Assembly: GCA_016748015.1 (NCBI GenBank)
Contig: JAAOMT010000599.1
Location: 538,122-602,121 of the forward strand
Origin: Geosiphon pyriformis
Lineage: Eukaryota; Glomeromycota; Glomeromycetes; Archaeosporales; Geosiphonaceae
Reading direction: 5' to 3'
Length of the DNA stretch: 64,000 nucleotides
Shown: in pieces, positions 39,801 through 51,040 of the stretch
How positions within the stretch are numbered: position 1 is the first letter of the stretch
Layout: each line of letters opens with the position of its first letter
Notes under the pieces: generated by a model
Databases searched by the model: none
Seen by the model: only the letters and a program-made list of their open reading frames with translations
What the model was told of the DNA's origin: nothing
Program-made: the position numbers and the translations under genes

Positions 39801-40740
39801 TTTCTTCTCTTTCCTTTTTCTTTTATTATTATCTTCTTCTCACTTTTAAGTTGTTGTTTTGTTCTGATCATTGCTAGTTATCTAGGCTTGGTTGGTATTC
39901 CAGGTAGGTTTTTTTTTTTGTTTTCTTTTTCCCTTGTTGTCCCAAGAGAGTATCAGTAATAGCTCATTGTGGTCTTCATCAGCCCAAAACACTTGATAGG
40001 CTTCCCAGATAGGTTTTTCTTTTTTTTTCTTGAATTTGATAAGTGGGGTTGATGGCATAGTAATGGGTTTGAAGTGTTCACACATGACAAATACCTGCAT
40101 GTGTCAACTATTTTGGTTAAACTGTAGCTCCTATGTGTTCCAGTTAAGCATGGCATTTGTTTTAACTAACCAGTCATTACCAACTAGTGCTTGGTACTAA
40201 GTAGCTTCCATTACTAGTACTTTGATGAGTACTATGATGCTGTTGATTTCAATGGGTAGATTGTTAATCTTGCCAATTGGCATTTTCGTGGCTTTATTGG
40301 CTGTTATAATCCTAGAGCTGGCAGTACAGTCAACTAGGTGACCTAATTGATCCATGAGTTGTCTGGTGATGATACTGCCTGTTGACTTACTATCTAGGAT
40401 GGGCTTAATAGAATAACCATCGATTTTGGCATTAGTGTACATAGTGGTAATTGGTTTGATGTTAAGAGTGGCTCCATTGAATAATAAGACTGGCATGGTT
40501 TCTTTGAGTTCAAAAGAAAAAATAGCTGCTAAGGTTTCATTGTATGAGATAGTTGCTGGTGGGATATTGCTGATAAGTGGCTGCTTCTGTTTGGGTTCTC
40601 AATTGTTGGGTGATGTATCTTCTGGGATAACCAGAAGACTTAAATACTGTTGAGTGTTTGGGTTTTGAGTGTACCTAGTGTCTGAATTCCATTGTTGAGA
40701 TTCTAATGGCTGGTTTGAGGAACTAGAGATTGGTTGATAG
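39801..40740 (-). pseudogene. E3 retropepsin and linker
   Basis: 40197-40496 holds the protease strand LILDSKSTGSIITRQLMDQLGH. The catalytic Asp is kept but the active-site Gly is Lys (DSK instead of DSG), which should impair it. RIITANKATKMPI follows. 39882-40100 carries the Trp-rich linker (PIWEAYQVFWADEDHNELLLI). Lead-in near 40560-40660 (SLLVIPEDTSP). Confidence 0.82.
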
Positions 40741-41005
40741 ACTACTATTGCCAATCTCCAGCTTTGTTGTGTCAGTCTTGGCCTTTGGGTTCTGTTTTGA
40801 GGTAGGTTTTGTTTGAATTTGTTGGAGTTAATAGATTACTTGGGGCTGTGATTGATAGATAAGCTGAAACTGCAATTGATAGATTACTGGTGTTGTCAGT
40901 TGATAAACTGGTGGTTAATAGATTGACTGTTGTGTCATAGGTAGGTAATTTGATTGATACAGTTCTGGTAATTGATTACTGACATAATTCTGAGTTTGTA
41001 ATCAG
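40741..41005 (-). pseudogene. E3 gag C-terminal remnant (left of E4)
   Basis: Gln/Asn/Tyr-rich low-complexity coding remnant between nucleocapsid and protease, with several stops. It ends at TCAG (41002-41005), the target duplication of E4, and the gag frame continues at 51041. Confidence 0.7.
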
Positions 41006-41864
41006 TGTTACTCATAGAAATATAAGAAATATATTAGCATAATTATTAGCCAATCAGAAGTAAGTGTAGTAAATGTGGAATTCCAGGATTTCTCTCAGAA
41101 ATTGCAGGATTGCAGGATTCCTCTCAGAAATTGCAGAATTCCAGAATTCCAGGATTCCTCTCAAAGAAATCACAGAATTCCAAGAATTCCAGGATTCCTG
41201 TTGTAAAGAATCAAGGAATTGAGGAATCCCAATTATGTATATATAGCAGTAGTGTTAAAAACAGAAGAGACAGAATCGATACCACAGAATCCTTAGCCTA
41301 GTAATGCAATTATTGAATAAATAAATTATTTCATATCTCCATCTACTTACCCACTATTAACTTTTCATGTTGATAGTAATTGATACTTAACCATGCTAGA
41401 ACAATAGCTCTTGATCATGGCTATTGACGGGATACTAATCTGCAAATTGCTTTGGCTTATTTCTTTTTTTTCTTTATTTTCCTTTATTTATTTTTCTTTA
41501 TTTTATTTTGATTTGTTGTTGTATACTAATTGATTAAAAGGATTAAGCACTGAGTTATTGACATCAAGGATAGCCTGGTAAAAGACCCAGAAATAAGGGT
41601 AAAATTTTATATATTATCAGATAGCTTACTAGAAGAGCATGACTGCCAGATTAAATCCGGCCACCACGCTGAGAAAGAAATTGGGAAAACTTTTGGAAAG
41701 ATACATCTACTATCAACACTATTGAATCTCTGTCTATTATACAAAGGACTTAACCAAAACCTTCAGATACAAAACCTTCAGATCATTATCAATTGCAATT
41801 AGCTTTGAGCACCAAGTTATAGGTTTGTTATTTAATTCAACAGCAGAAATAATTATCTGTAACA
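41006..41864 (+). repeat. E4 5' LTR
   Basis: Starts TGTTACTC, ends GTAACA. U3 carries the GAATTCC-type array (41080-41225), then TATATATA at 41238-41245, about where a promoter is expected. An AATAAATAAA signal lies at 41315-41325, then a stem-loop (ACTATTAAC/GTTGATAGT, 41351-41382) and TAGCTCTTGATCATGGCTA (41405-41423). A T/C-rich tract lies at 41460-41515. It drives plus-strand transcription of E4. Confidence 0.94.
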
Positions 41865-41866
41865 TT

Positions 41867-41883
41867 TGGTGCTCCCTGTGAGG
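41867..41883 (+). other. E4 primer binding site
   Basis: TGGTGCTCCCTGTGAGG, two bases after the LTR. The same site occurs, with transitions, in E1, E2 and E3. The complementary tRNA would end CCTCACAGGGAGCACCA; I could not assign it. Confidence 0.78.
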
Positions 41884-41885
41884 TA

Positions 41886-43970
41886 TAATCCTACAGAGAA
41901 CCAGCACTGACAACACCAAACCAAAAGTGGCAGAATCAGAAAACATAGGAGCAAACCATTTAGGATTCGCAAAATCCTTATTTCAACACTATTGTCAATA
42001 CTTGGGATTAAACCACAATCATATATTTGCTGAATCAGCCTTCAATTTCTACATTAATGAAAAGATTTCCTCTTTATTAGGAACATCAGTGAATATTGAA
42101 TCAGCAAGAAAAACTTTTTACAGAGAATTAATTCAAAACACCAACCTACCAACAAACCATAATTTTGCATCTATCATCACTGAGATCAACAAAGAAATTG
42201 AACACCACACTCAACAAAAATATCCAATTACTTATGCTAGTAAAGACAAGGGAAAATTACAAACACCAGCAGTAACATCCTGAAAAATACAGCCACCTGC
42301 TTGGAAGAAAAACAGAGTTGAATCCCCAAGTAACCCATCATACCACTATACACCTGGAAGTGCTATCAACATATCATCAACTGACACGTTGCCATCAACT
42401 GCAACATCAGCATTTGGACAATTCCCATTCCAAAGTAGACAAAGGAAAACCGAATTGTTAGGACCATATGGCAAATACTTTGAGGGATTTAATTTGTGAT
42501 CATCAACCCCATCAGGACTTCAATCACTACTGCCTCCACCAGATTTCGGAATCTCTGACCTGTGGGAAGCAGCAGAATCAGAAAAGGAAGAAGAAGAATC
42601 AAAGGATCAAGAATTCACTTATCAAAACCCGATCACTGAAAACCCGGAAGTTGAAAACCCGAATATTCAAATTCAGCAACAGTTAGAAAATCTGGAAATC
42701 AAAACTCTGAATATTCGAATGCTGCCAAATCAAAGAAATCAAAAACCCGAATTAATTAATCAGCAAAACTTATCTCCGGTAATCATCATCAATTAACCAC
42801 CAATTAATCCCATAGCTGAATCCATATAGCAGCCACTTCAGCTACCACCCCAACAGCCAGGACAACAACAACTGCTTCAACAGCCACTACAACCATCTAA
42901 CTTAGATCCAATAGCCTACGCACCAATCACAAAACTTGACAACTTTACAGGTGAAGAGGATGATGCTCAAATATGGCTGAATGATATAGAAAAGGCCATC
43001 ACAGCCAACGGATGGAATGACACTCGAGCAATACAAGCCATTTCCTACTTTTTCAAAGATACTGCCAATTCATGGTACCAGAGCTTGATTAATAAACCAC
43101 AAGATTTTAATGCCTTCAAAGCAAAATTTCTAAGATACTTTAGCAACAATAACAGCATCAATTGCCTAGTTAATGCATTCACCACCATGAAACAAGGAGA
43201 AACTAAAGCAGTTACCACTTACCTGGGACGCTTCCATCAAAACCTACGCCAAATTCAAGCAATTGATGCCAATTATTTCACAGCACCACAGATACTCAAT
43301 CAGTTTATCCATGGCCTGTGCAGCAGCATCTTGCAACATGTATGTCTGTTACATCCAGGCACCCTTCAAGATGCAGTTACACGCGCCAGAGATTTTGAAT
43401 CCACTGAGTCAGAGGCTAACCACGCCCAAGCCGTTAATCTAGTAATGAATGGATCATCTGAATTGGATTCCAAATGAGAAAAGTTTAGTTAATCAATCAA
43501 TAAGAGATTGGAAGGATACTTAGCTAACAATCATGCCATTTATCAGCCTTCACAATGACGCAATAATCAAGGAAATTCTAATCGTGGCCAAAATCAATCA
43601 CATCCATCTTTATTAACCAATCAACAGTAGCAACAGAAAACGTGTATCTGCCACTATTGTGGTAAACAAGAACATATCCAAATTAACTGTTGCCAGCGTC
43701 TAAATAACCAATGATCGGGAAATCAATATCAAAACCCCGATCGCCAGTTCCAAACTGAATTATTATCCAAATCAGAGTCAAGACCAATATCAAAATAATT
43801 ACCTGCCCATGATGCAGCAACCAATCTATCAACCACCAGTATATCAACCTCCGATTCAACAGCCGCAACCACAAGTAATATATCAACCACAGCCACAAAT
43901 AATTTATTAACCCCAACAAATCCAAACACTGCCCTAAAACTTACCACCCAACAGAACCCAAAGACCAAAA
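41886..43970 (+). pseudogene. E4 gag
   Basis: Frame open from just after the PBS. The conserved start region reads GTG-GCA-GAA-TCA (41927) with no ATG before it. N-terminal domain 41927-42283 (HYCQYLGLNHNHIFAESAFNF), Glu/Asn/Gln-rich middle, capsid 42950-43477 (DDAQIWLNDIEKAI, DSWYQ-type core, TTYLGRFHQNLRQIQ), knuckle CHYCGKQEHIQINC at about 43647-43690, and a Gln/Tyr-rich tail. Stops include TGA at 42282, TGA near 42498 and TGA at 43475. Confidence 0.88.
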
Positions 43971-44910
43971 ATGACTCAACAGAGCTGGAAATCGGCGATG
44001 GTAGTCCATCAACCAATCCCCAGTTCTTCACAGCAACCATCTGGATTTTGCCAGTGGAATTCGGGTACTGGTCAACCCCAAAATCCAAATTTCCAGAACT
44101 ATTTAAGTCTCCTGGTTACCCCAGAAAATGCTTCAACCAACAACCCAGCATCTACCCAAAAACAACCACTCACCAGTAATATTCCACCTGCTACTATTAC
44201 CAAAGACGAGTCATTGGCTACTATCTTCTCATTCAAATTTGAGGAAACCACTGCAACGCTATTGTTTAGTGAAGCCGCTCTTAAAGCCAAACCAATCACC
44301 ATGATGTACACTAATGCCAAAGTCGAAGGACAATCCATCAAATTGATCCTGGACAGTGGTTCTGCAGGCAGCATAATCACAAGGCAACTCATGGATCAAT
44401 TAGGTCACCGAGTTGATCGAGCTGCTAGTGTCAAAATCATCACAGCCAATGAAGGGACCAAAACTCTAATCGGCAAAATCAACAACTTTCCTTTTGAAGT
44501 CAATGGCATTGTGACTCCCATTAAAGTTCTAGTGATAGAAACCACTCAATACCAAGCTCTTATTGGTAATGACTGGCTATCCAAAGTCAATGCAACATTA
44601 GACTAGAACACCCAAGAACTCCAGCTAACGTATTAGGGCCAACACATACGTGTTCCGGCCACATGTGGCCACTTCACAACTCCTCCAAGAGAAAAACTAT
44701 TGATCGAACTGGAGGAGAAAGAAAAGCCTACCTGGGAAGCCTACCAAGTATCGTGGACGGATGAAGAGCACAACAAACTACCACCAATACTCTCCTGGAA
44801 TGACAGCAACAAGGGAAAAGGGAAACAAAAGGAAGAACTTACCTGGGAAACTGATGACCTGACATGGACCAACAATGATGAGAGCAAACCAACTTCAAGC
44901 TGGGAATGAG
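43971..44910 (+). pseudogene. E4 retropepsin and Trp-rich linker
   Basis: 43971-44606 is a 211-residue open stretch: SLLVTPENAS, IFSFKFEETTATLLFSEAAL, the active site LILDSGSAGSIITRQLMDQLGH, RVDRAAS, IITANEGTKTLI, and YQALIGNDWLSKVNATLD ending at TAG (a Trp position in E2). 44700-44909 continues the linker (PTWEAYQVSWTDEEHNKLPPI). All protease hallmarks are intact in this copy. Confidence 0.88.
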
Positions 44911-44979
44911 AAGAGGACAAAGAAAATAAAGAAAAAGGGAAAGAAGAAGAGACCACCCAAACCATCACCGCTTATAATA

Positions 44980-45896
44980 ATACCTACACTATTCTACAAT
45001 GATCTACTTATCGTCAATCTAAGCTTATATGCGTCGATTGTGGCAAGAAATTGTTGTCAATGGGCACATGCTGTGGTGACAATGAGAAATACCACACCAC
45101 AACAAAATTCTACTGTCATCCATGCTTACTCAAATGCTTTGGATGACCAAAAAGGCAAGAAAAATGGGATAACCAACCTTGTCTCGCTTGTAGAGAGACC
45201 CTGCTAGATGAAGGAATATGGAATGACATCCCAGGACATGGAGGAACGTGTGATGTGTCATGTCAATACATGATTCTAATAAGTAACTGGGTAAGGAAAG
45301 GAACCCCAATAAAAGCAGCCTGGAGAAGAGCTGTGCAGCAACTGGACAGTTGTCCACATGATGACAATAAAATTTGGCAGATGGCACTTGCAAAAATTGA
45401 AGAGGCAACGCCAGAAGAGATAAAAATGATCAAAAACAACCCCCCAGAATCATTAGAGCTTGATTGGGACGTAGAACCCATCATAAACCTCCTGGATCTG
45501 GAACAATTCCACAAACACTACCAAGAATTAGCACCCACAAGGGAAGAACAAGAACAACAGTTAAAGCAGTTAAACATTCAACTATGTCAACACTGCCTAA
45601 TCCCCTGTAACTTCCAGTATTGCGATGATTGTGACCTCATTTACAATCCACCACCATGCATGATCTACACAATCCCGGAAGAGGAAAAACCAATCAGCAG
45701 CTGTGCATCAGAATCAGAATTGCTGATCAATTGCAATTCAAACCCCAACAATGACGATGACAACAATGGTTCAAGTTCCGTTCAAAATGGCAATGACAAT
45801 GACAATAATTTCAACTCAGATACAAACTCCAATTTAAACTATGAACAATACATTGCACTACCAGATCTCTCCAAGGAACAAGAGTTGAAATAGTAT
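44980..45896 (+). pseudogene. E4 Cys-rich module and acidic linker
   Basis: Cysteine pairs run in order: ICVDCGKK, TCCGDNEKY, YCHPCLLKCFG, PCLACRETLLDEG, CDVSCQYMILISNW. The open frame 45255-45893 follows with AAWRRAVQQLDSC, a helical segment (FHKHYQELAPTREEQEQQLKQ), the double CxxC CQHCLIPCNFQYCDDCD and a Ser/Asn/Asp-rich linker ending QELK before a TGG-to-TAG stop. Likely zinc-binding; role unknown. Confidence 0.74.
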
Positions 45897-46740
45897 AGTG
45901 ACAATGGAGAAGGTATTATGCCAGAACGTGTGCATGATACTGATGCAGGGTTTAATCTGAAATATCCAGGAAAAAATGCCATCAAATTGAAACCACATTC
46001 ACACACCTGCATTGATCTGAAAATAGCACTAGAAATTCTGGCAACAACAATGGTTCAATTAGCATTTAGAAGTAGTTTAGCGAAAAGAGGGATCAATATA
46101 AAAGGAGGAATAATTGACGTGGGATATGTAGAAAATATCATTGCTATGCTACAAAATGACTCAGAAAAGGCCTATGTAATAGAGTCCAATGAAAAGATAG
46201 CACAGACAATATTTCTGCCTCTCAGTTAGTATTAGTGGGAAAGAGGGAAGAATTAGGAATAATGGCGAGAGGAATACAGGGATTCAGATCCACAGGTAGA
46301 ATAGATGTACCAGTTAACATGACAGAGGAAAAAATTGTTGGCCAAGGAGAAATTATCTCAACTGGTCAAGCTATTTCTATTCCACCATATAGCCAGTACA
46401 TGTTAGCAATAGAAAGGAAAGAAAAAGAGCAAGAACAGATTTTTGAAGCAAAAGTAACTCTTTGTGAATCAGAAGAGATTGGGTTGATCAATCTCTACAT
46501 ACCAGCCAAAAGCTATAGCAGCATAAAAATTCCCATTTACAATAACATTGGCAATGTTATCAACATACCAGAAGGAACTACCATCAGATACTTAACCACA
46601 GAAATAGAAAACCAATTACCAAACCCCATTCCAGACTTTTCACAACTTTGTGGATATGTTGACATTACATCACAAACAATCTATGGACGAGACGAATGTT
46701 ATTTGCTCCAACCAGAACAATTGGAACAAATGAACATGGG
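45897..46740 (+). pseudogene. E4 dUTPase domain and beta-rich spacer
   Basis: 45918-46229 encodes motif 1 DAGFNLKY, motif 2 FRSSLAKRGI, motif 3 GGIIDVGYVENI and motif 4 EKIAQTIFLPL. A one-base frame change follows, and 46235-46759 continues with motif 5 (RGIQGFRSTGRID) and the beta-rich spacer (GEIISTGQAISIPPYSQYM, NIPEGTTIRYL), ending in the CGYVDITSQTIYG sequence before RT. Reaction: dUTP to dUMP plus pyrophosphate. Confidence 0.89.
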
Positions 46741-48100
46741 AAACTTAGACCCATTCTAATGCATGCAGCTCAAGATGTTACTTAACAATTTCAACAACAT
46801 CTTTGCCAGCGAAAACAATTTTGGCCGAACTGACATCATCCAGCATCAGATTAAAACTGGAGATACAATGCCAATCAAACAAAGAACATACAGAATGCCG
46901 CCAGCCAGCCACAAGATTATTTGTCAAGAGATAAACAGAATGCTTGACAACGGGCTAATTCAACTATCAATGAGCCCATAGTCATCACCAGTGGTACTCG
47001 TCCATAAGAAAAATGGAAAAATCTGGTTTTGTGTAGACTACAAGAAACTCAATGGTATAACTCATAGAAACAGTTATCCAACTCCATGAATACAGAAATT
47101 ATTTGATGCTTTCGGTGGAAACAAATGGTTCTCCACATTAGATTTGAACAGTGGTTACTGGCAAGTAGCCATGAATTCAGCTAACAAAGAGAAAATGGCA
47201 TTTACTACTAGAGAAGAAAATTTCGAATTTGAAGTGATGCCATTCAGCTTAACCAATGCCCCAGCAACTTTCCAATAGCTAATGGAAATTGTTTATACTG
47301 GCTTATTGTGAAAATCGGTAGTTGTATACTTGGACAACACCAATGTATTCTCAAAGACATTTGATGATCATCTCCATCATCTTTAACAAGTGTTCGAAAG
47401 ACTAAGAAGAGCAGGACTAAAGTTAAATGCAACAAAGTGCTTCTTTGACAAGACAGAACTCAAATTCTTGGGACACATAGTCAGCAAAGATGGCATCAAA
47501 ATGGATCCAGAAAAAATAGAGATAGTAAAGAACTTTCCAGTGCTGACTAATATAACAGAACTGAAATTATTCTTGGGATTTGCCAGCTACTATCGTCATT
47601 TTATCAAGAACTTTTTCAAGATAGCACAGCCACTCAATCAACTACAAAACAAAAATGCGAAATATGAATGGACAGAAAGTCAACAAAAAGCTGAGGAAAA
47701 AGCTCATTCAAGCTCCAGTATTGATCTATCCAGATTACAGCAAACCATTCATCATTACCACCAATGCATCTGGCCAAGCATTGGGAGCAGTATTATTGCA
47801 GAAAAGACCGGATGGCAGAGAAGATCCAGTAGCATATGCCAGCAGAGGTTTAACACCAGCCGAAAAGAACTATAGAACACTGGAACAAGAACACTTAGCA
47901 ATATATTGAGCTGTCATGAAATGGAAAGAATACTTGAGCCAGAAGTTTGAAGTATATACAGATCACAAGGGATTAACATCACTCCAAAAGCAAGAATTTG
48001 GAGATAGAAGACAGTCAAGATAGAAAATGGCACTTGCACTATATAATTATACTATACATTATAAAAAGAGAAAAAACAATGGAAATGCTAACAGTTTATC
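46741..48100 (+). pseudogene. E4 reverse transcriptase-RNase H
   Basis: 46763-46981 fingers, then SSPVVLVHKKNGKIWFCVDY, TLDLNSGYWQVAM and the box YLDN instead of YLDD (AAC at 47336-47338). The thumb is 47390-47690. A frameshift at ~47690 leads into RNase H at 47655-47909: TTNASGQAL with the first Asp changed to Asn (AAT 47763-47765), LEQEHLAIY, YTDHKGL. Stops include TAG at 46979, TGA near 47088, TAG at 47276, TGA near 47308, TAA near 47383 and TGA near 47908, nearly all at Trp/Gln/Arg sites. Confidence 0.88.
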
Positions 48101-49562
48101 GCGAATAAGACAAATTTAAGAACATTTCAACCCAAAAATATAATAAAACCAAAACAATACCAATGGAAAAATACAACAAAAAATGAATATACAAAAATAT
48201 CAACAATTGCAATATTATCTAAATACTCAACAGTTCAAGGAGAATTTATCTTATACAGAATGAAGAAGTATCAAACAACAATCAAAATATTTTATCACTC
48301 ACCAAAATATACTTTATTGGAAAAATAGAAGAGATCCAGATCAACCAACCAGAGTAATTACAGAGCCAAAAAAAAAGACAATATTATTCAACATGCACTC
48401 AAATCCAACAGCAGGACATTTTCACAAAGAAGCAACCATAGAAAGAACTAGAAAAAGATACTATTGGCCATTAATATACTCAGACATCATTCAATATGTG
48501 CAAAATTGTGATGCTTGTCAGCAAAGAGAAGGAACAAGACCTAGTGAACCATTAAGACCAATCAAAGTGAGACAACCATTTGACTGTATGAGAATTAATT
48601 TAGTTGGATCATTAACAATCACCAGCAGAGGAAACAGATACATAGCGGTAGCTATGGACTATTTCACTAAATGGCTAGAGGCAAAAGCAATTCAAAGAGT
48701 GGATGCAAAATCTGTTGCCAAATTCGTTCATCAGGATTTGATTTGTCGATATGGATGTCCAAAAAAATTATTATCAGACCAAGGAACTCATTTTGTGAAC
48801 AGAACATTAACAGAATTAAGCCAAAGATTCAGAATCAAAAGACCATTATCATCACCATACCATTCACAAACCAATGGATTAGTAGAAAGATTCAACAGAA
48901 CATTGTGTGAAACAATAGCTAAACTCAGTCAAGAAAACCAGAATGATTGAGATTTGTTGATATCATCAGTACTATTTGCTTATTGGACAATAAAGCAAGA
49001 TACTATACAAGCAACACCATTTAAATTAATATATAGTAAAACAGCAACACTACCTGTAGAAATAGAAGTCAGCACATACCCAACCGAACAAATAACAGAA
49101 GAGAATTTCAAAGAAACATTGCTGAAAAGAACATATGACTTAATGGAAACATTGGAAAACAAATGAAGAAGAGCAGCTGATAATATCCAAAAGTCACAAG
49201 AAACACAGAAAAAAAGACATGATAGTCAACTACCAGACAAACCAGTTGAATTCAAGATTGGAGACAAAGTACTATTATATCGTACCAAAGCAGAAAAACA
49301 ATGGAATGGAAAATTTGACCCCAAATGGGACGGACCATTTTACATAGAAGAAATTCTAGAAAATGGAGCTTACAAATTAAGATTGGATAACAAAATTTTA
49401 ACCAAAGCAGCACATGGAGATCGACTGAAACCATATTACAACATCACACTACCATCTACCAGTAATATTCCACAATTAGGAGTACAGAGAATACTAGTCC
49501 AACCAGATGAGATTCCACGAGATCTGGAAACAATCATTATTATCGACAACAACACGTTAAAT
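48101..49562 (+). pseudogene. E4 integrase
   Basis: 48393-48950: HHCC domain (HSNPTAGHFH, CDACQQ), DDE core with the first Asp changed to Asn (RINLVGS, AAT 48597-48599), second Asp in LLSDQGTHF and Glu in LVERFNRTL. TGA at ~48948 replaces Trp. 48954-49166 and the following frame give the C-terminal part (EFKIGDKVLLY, GPFYIEEILENGAYKLRL), ending HGDRLKPYYNITL and NNNTLN with a stop near 49563. No chromodomain seen. Confidence 0.88.
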
Positions 49563-49588
49563 TGATCCATCAAAAGAATATATAACAA

Positions 49589-50247
49589 CATGGTAGACAC
49601 AACAGGAAATATCAGAAAAATAGAAATTACAAACAACATTCACTCACTAGCACAACAACTCTTCCAATTAATCCAACACCAGAAAATGGAGATTACAATC
49701 AATCAACAAACCATTTAATATCAAGATACTAGAAAGACATTTCAACTCAGAACACAGAAAAAAACTGAAAATACTGTGAACAAAATCATGGTGAAAGTAA
49801 AATTAGCAATAAAAGAATTGACAAAAGAGTCACTATATCAAGAGTTGACTAAAGAAACTTGGAATTGGTAAATACAACAATTTTCACGAAACTATTGTTA
49901 CTTTTATTTGGGACAACACGTAAATATCCAGAATCTATATACAGATATAACAAAGCAATTATTCGACAAAAGAATACTACAACAATTAGAACATTTTGTG
50001 GGAAAGAACAACTTATCCACACAAGCCTGAGCCATATACCAAATATACACCACATTTCAGAATAAACCAGAAATATTGTTCAACAAAGCAATAGATATGG
50101 TAACCAGTAATCAATTGGGAAAAATCACCAATGCTCAATTTGAAAAATTACAGACCCAAATAACACAAGTAATTCTCGAAAACAAAATCCAGGAAATACT
50201 TCAAGAAAGGGAATTACAGGAGTTAGATTTTGATGGAGCTCAATATT
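49589..50247 (+). pseudogene. E4 post-integrase ORF
   Basis: Reads MVDTTGNIRKIEITNN from 49589, then through several stops to GQHVNIQNLYTDITKQLF, a helical charged segment and the C-terminus LQELDFDGAQY with stop at 50247-50249, touching the polypurine tract. The same protein occurs in E2 and E3, so it is a real gene of the family. No membrane segments. Function unknown. Confidence 0.66.
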
Positions 50248-50262
50248 AAAAGGAGGGAATAA
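50248..50262 (+). other. E4 polypurine tract
   Basis: AAAAGGAGGGAATAA immediately before the 3' LTR; primer site for plus-strand DNA synthesis. Identical in E2, with two changes in E3. Confidence 0.85.
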
Positions 50263-51036
50263 TGTTACTTATAGAAATATAGGAAATATATTAGCATAAT
50301 TATTAGCCAATCAGAAGTAAGCGTAATAAATGTGGAATTCCAGAATTCCTCTCAGGAATTCCAGGATTCCTGTTGTGAAGAATCAAGGAATTGAAGAATC
50401 CCAATTATGTATATATAGCAGTAGTGTTAGAAGCAGAAGAGACAGAATTGATACCACAGAATTCTTAGCCTAGTAATGCAATTATCGAATAAATAAATTA
50501 TTTCATATCTCCATCCACTTACCCATTATTAACTCTTTATGTTGATAGTAATTGATACTTAACCATGCTGAAACAATAGCTCTTGATCACAGCTATTGAC
50601 GGGATACTAATCTGCAAATCGCCTTGGCTTATTTTTTTTCTTTCTTTATTTTCCTTTATTTTTTTTTCTTTATTTTTTTTTGATTTGTTGTTGTATACTA
50701 ATTAATTAAAAGGATTAAGCGCTAAGTTATTAATATCAAAGATAGCCTGATAAAAGACCCAGAAATAAGGGTAGGATTTTATATATTATCAGATAGCTTA
50801 CTAGAAGAGCACAACTACCAGACTAAATCTGGCCACCACGCTGAGAAAGAAATTGGGAAAACTCTTGGAAAGATACATCTACTATTGACACTATTGAATC
50901 TCTGTTCGTTATACAAAGGACTCAACCAAAACCTTCAGATACAAAATCTTCAAATCACTATCAACTGCAATTAGCTTTGAGCACCAAGTTATGGGTTTGT
51001 TATTTAATTCAACAGTAGAAATAATCACCTGTAACA
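50263..51036 (+). repeat. E4 3' LTR, shortened U3 array
   Basis: 774 bp against 859 bp for the 5' LTR. The difference is mainly the loss of about two ~40-bp GAATTCC units in U3 (50330-50395). TATA box at 50410-50417. Ends GTAACA followed by TCAG. Apart from the array and T-tract length, the differences from the 5' LTR that I read are transitions. Confidence 0.93.
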
Positions 51037-51040
51037 TCAG

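Larger units (their letters stand above)
41006..51036 (+). mobile_element. Ty3/Gypsy retrotransposon E4 (10,031 bp), plus strand, nested in E3
   Basis: LTRs at 41006-41864 (859 bp) and 50263-51036 (774 bp), flanked by the 4-bp repeat TCAG (41002-41005 and 51037-51040). PBS, gag, protease, Cys-rich module, dUTPase, RT-RNase H, integrase, post-integrase ORF and polypurine tract follow in order on the plus strand. It is the youngest insertion in this nest because it interrupts E3. Its coding region has a dozen or more nonsense codons plus Asp-to-Asn changes in RT, RNase H and integrase. Confidence 0.95.

Noticed and set aside
49589-50249. Envelope gene in the post-integrase position
   Set aside because: No signal peptide, fusion peptide, transmembrane helix or cysteine pattern; too short and charged.
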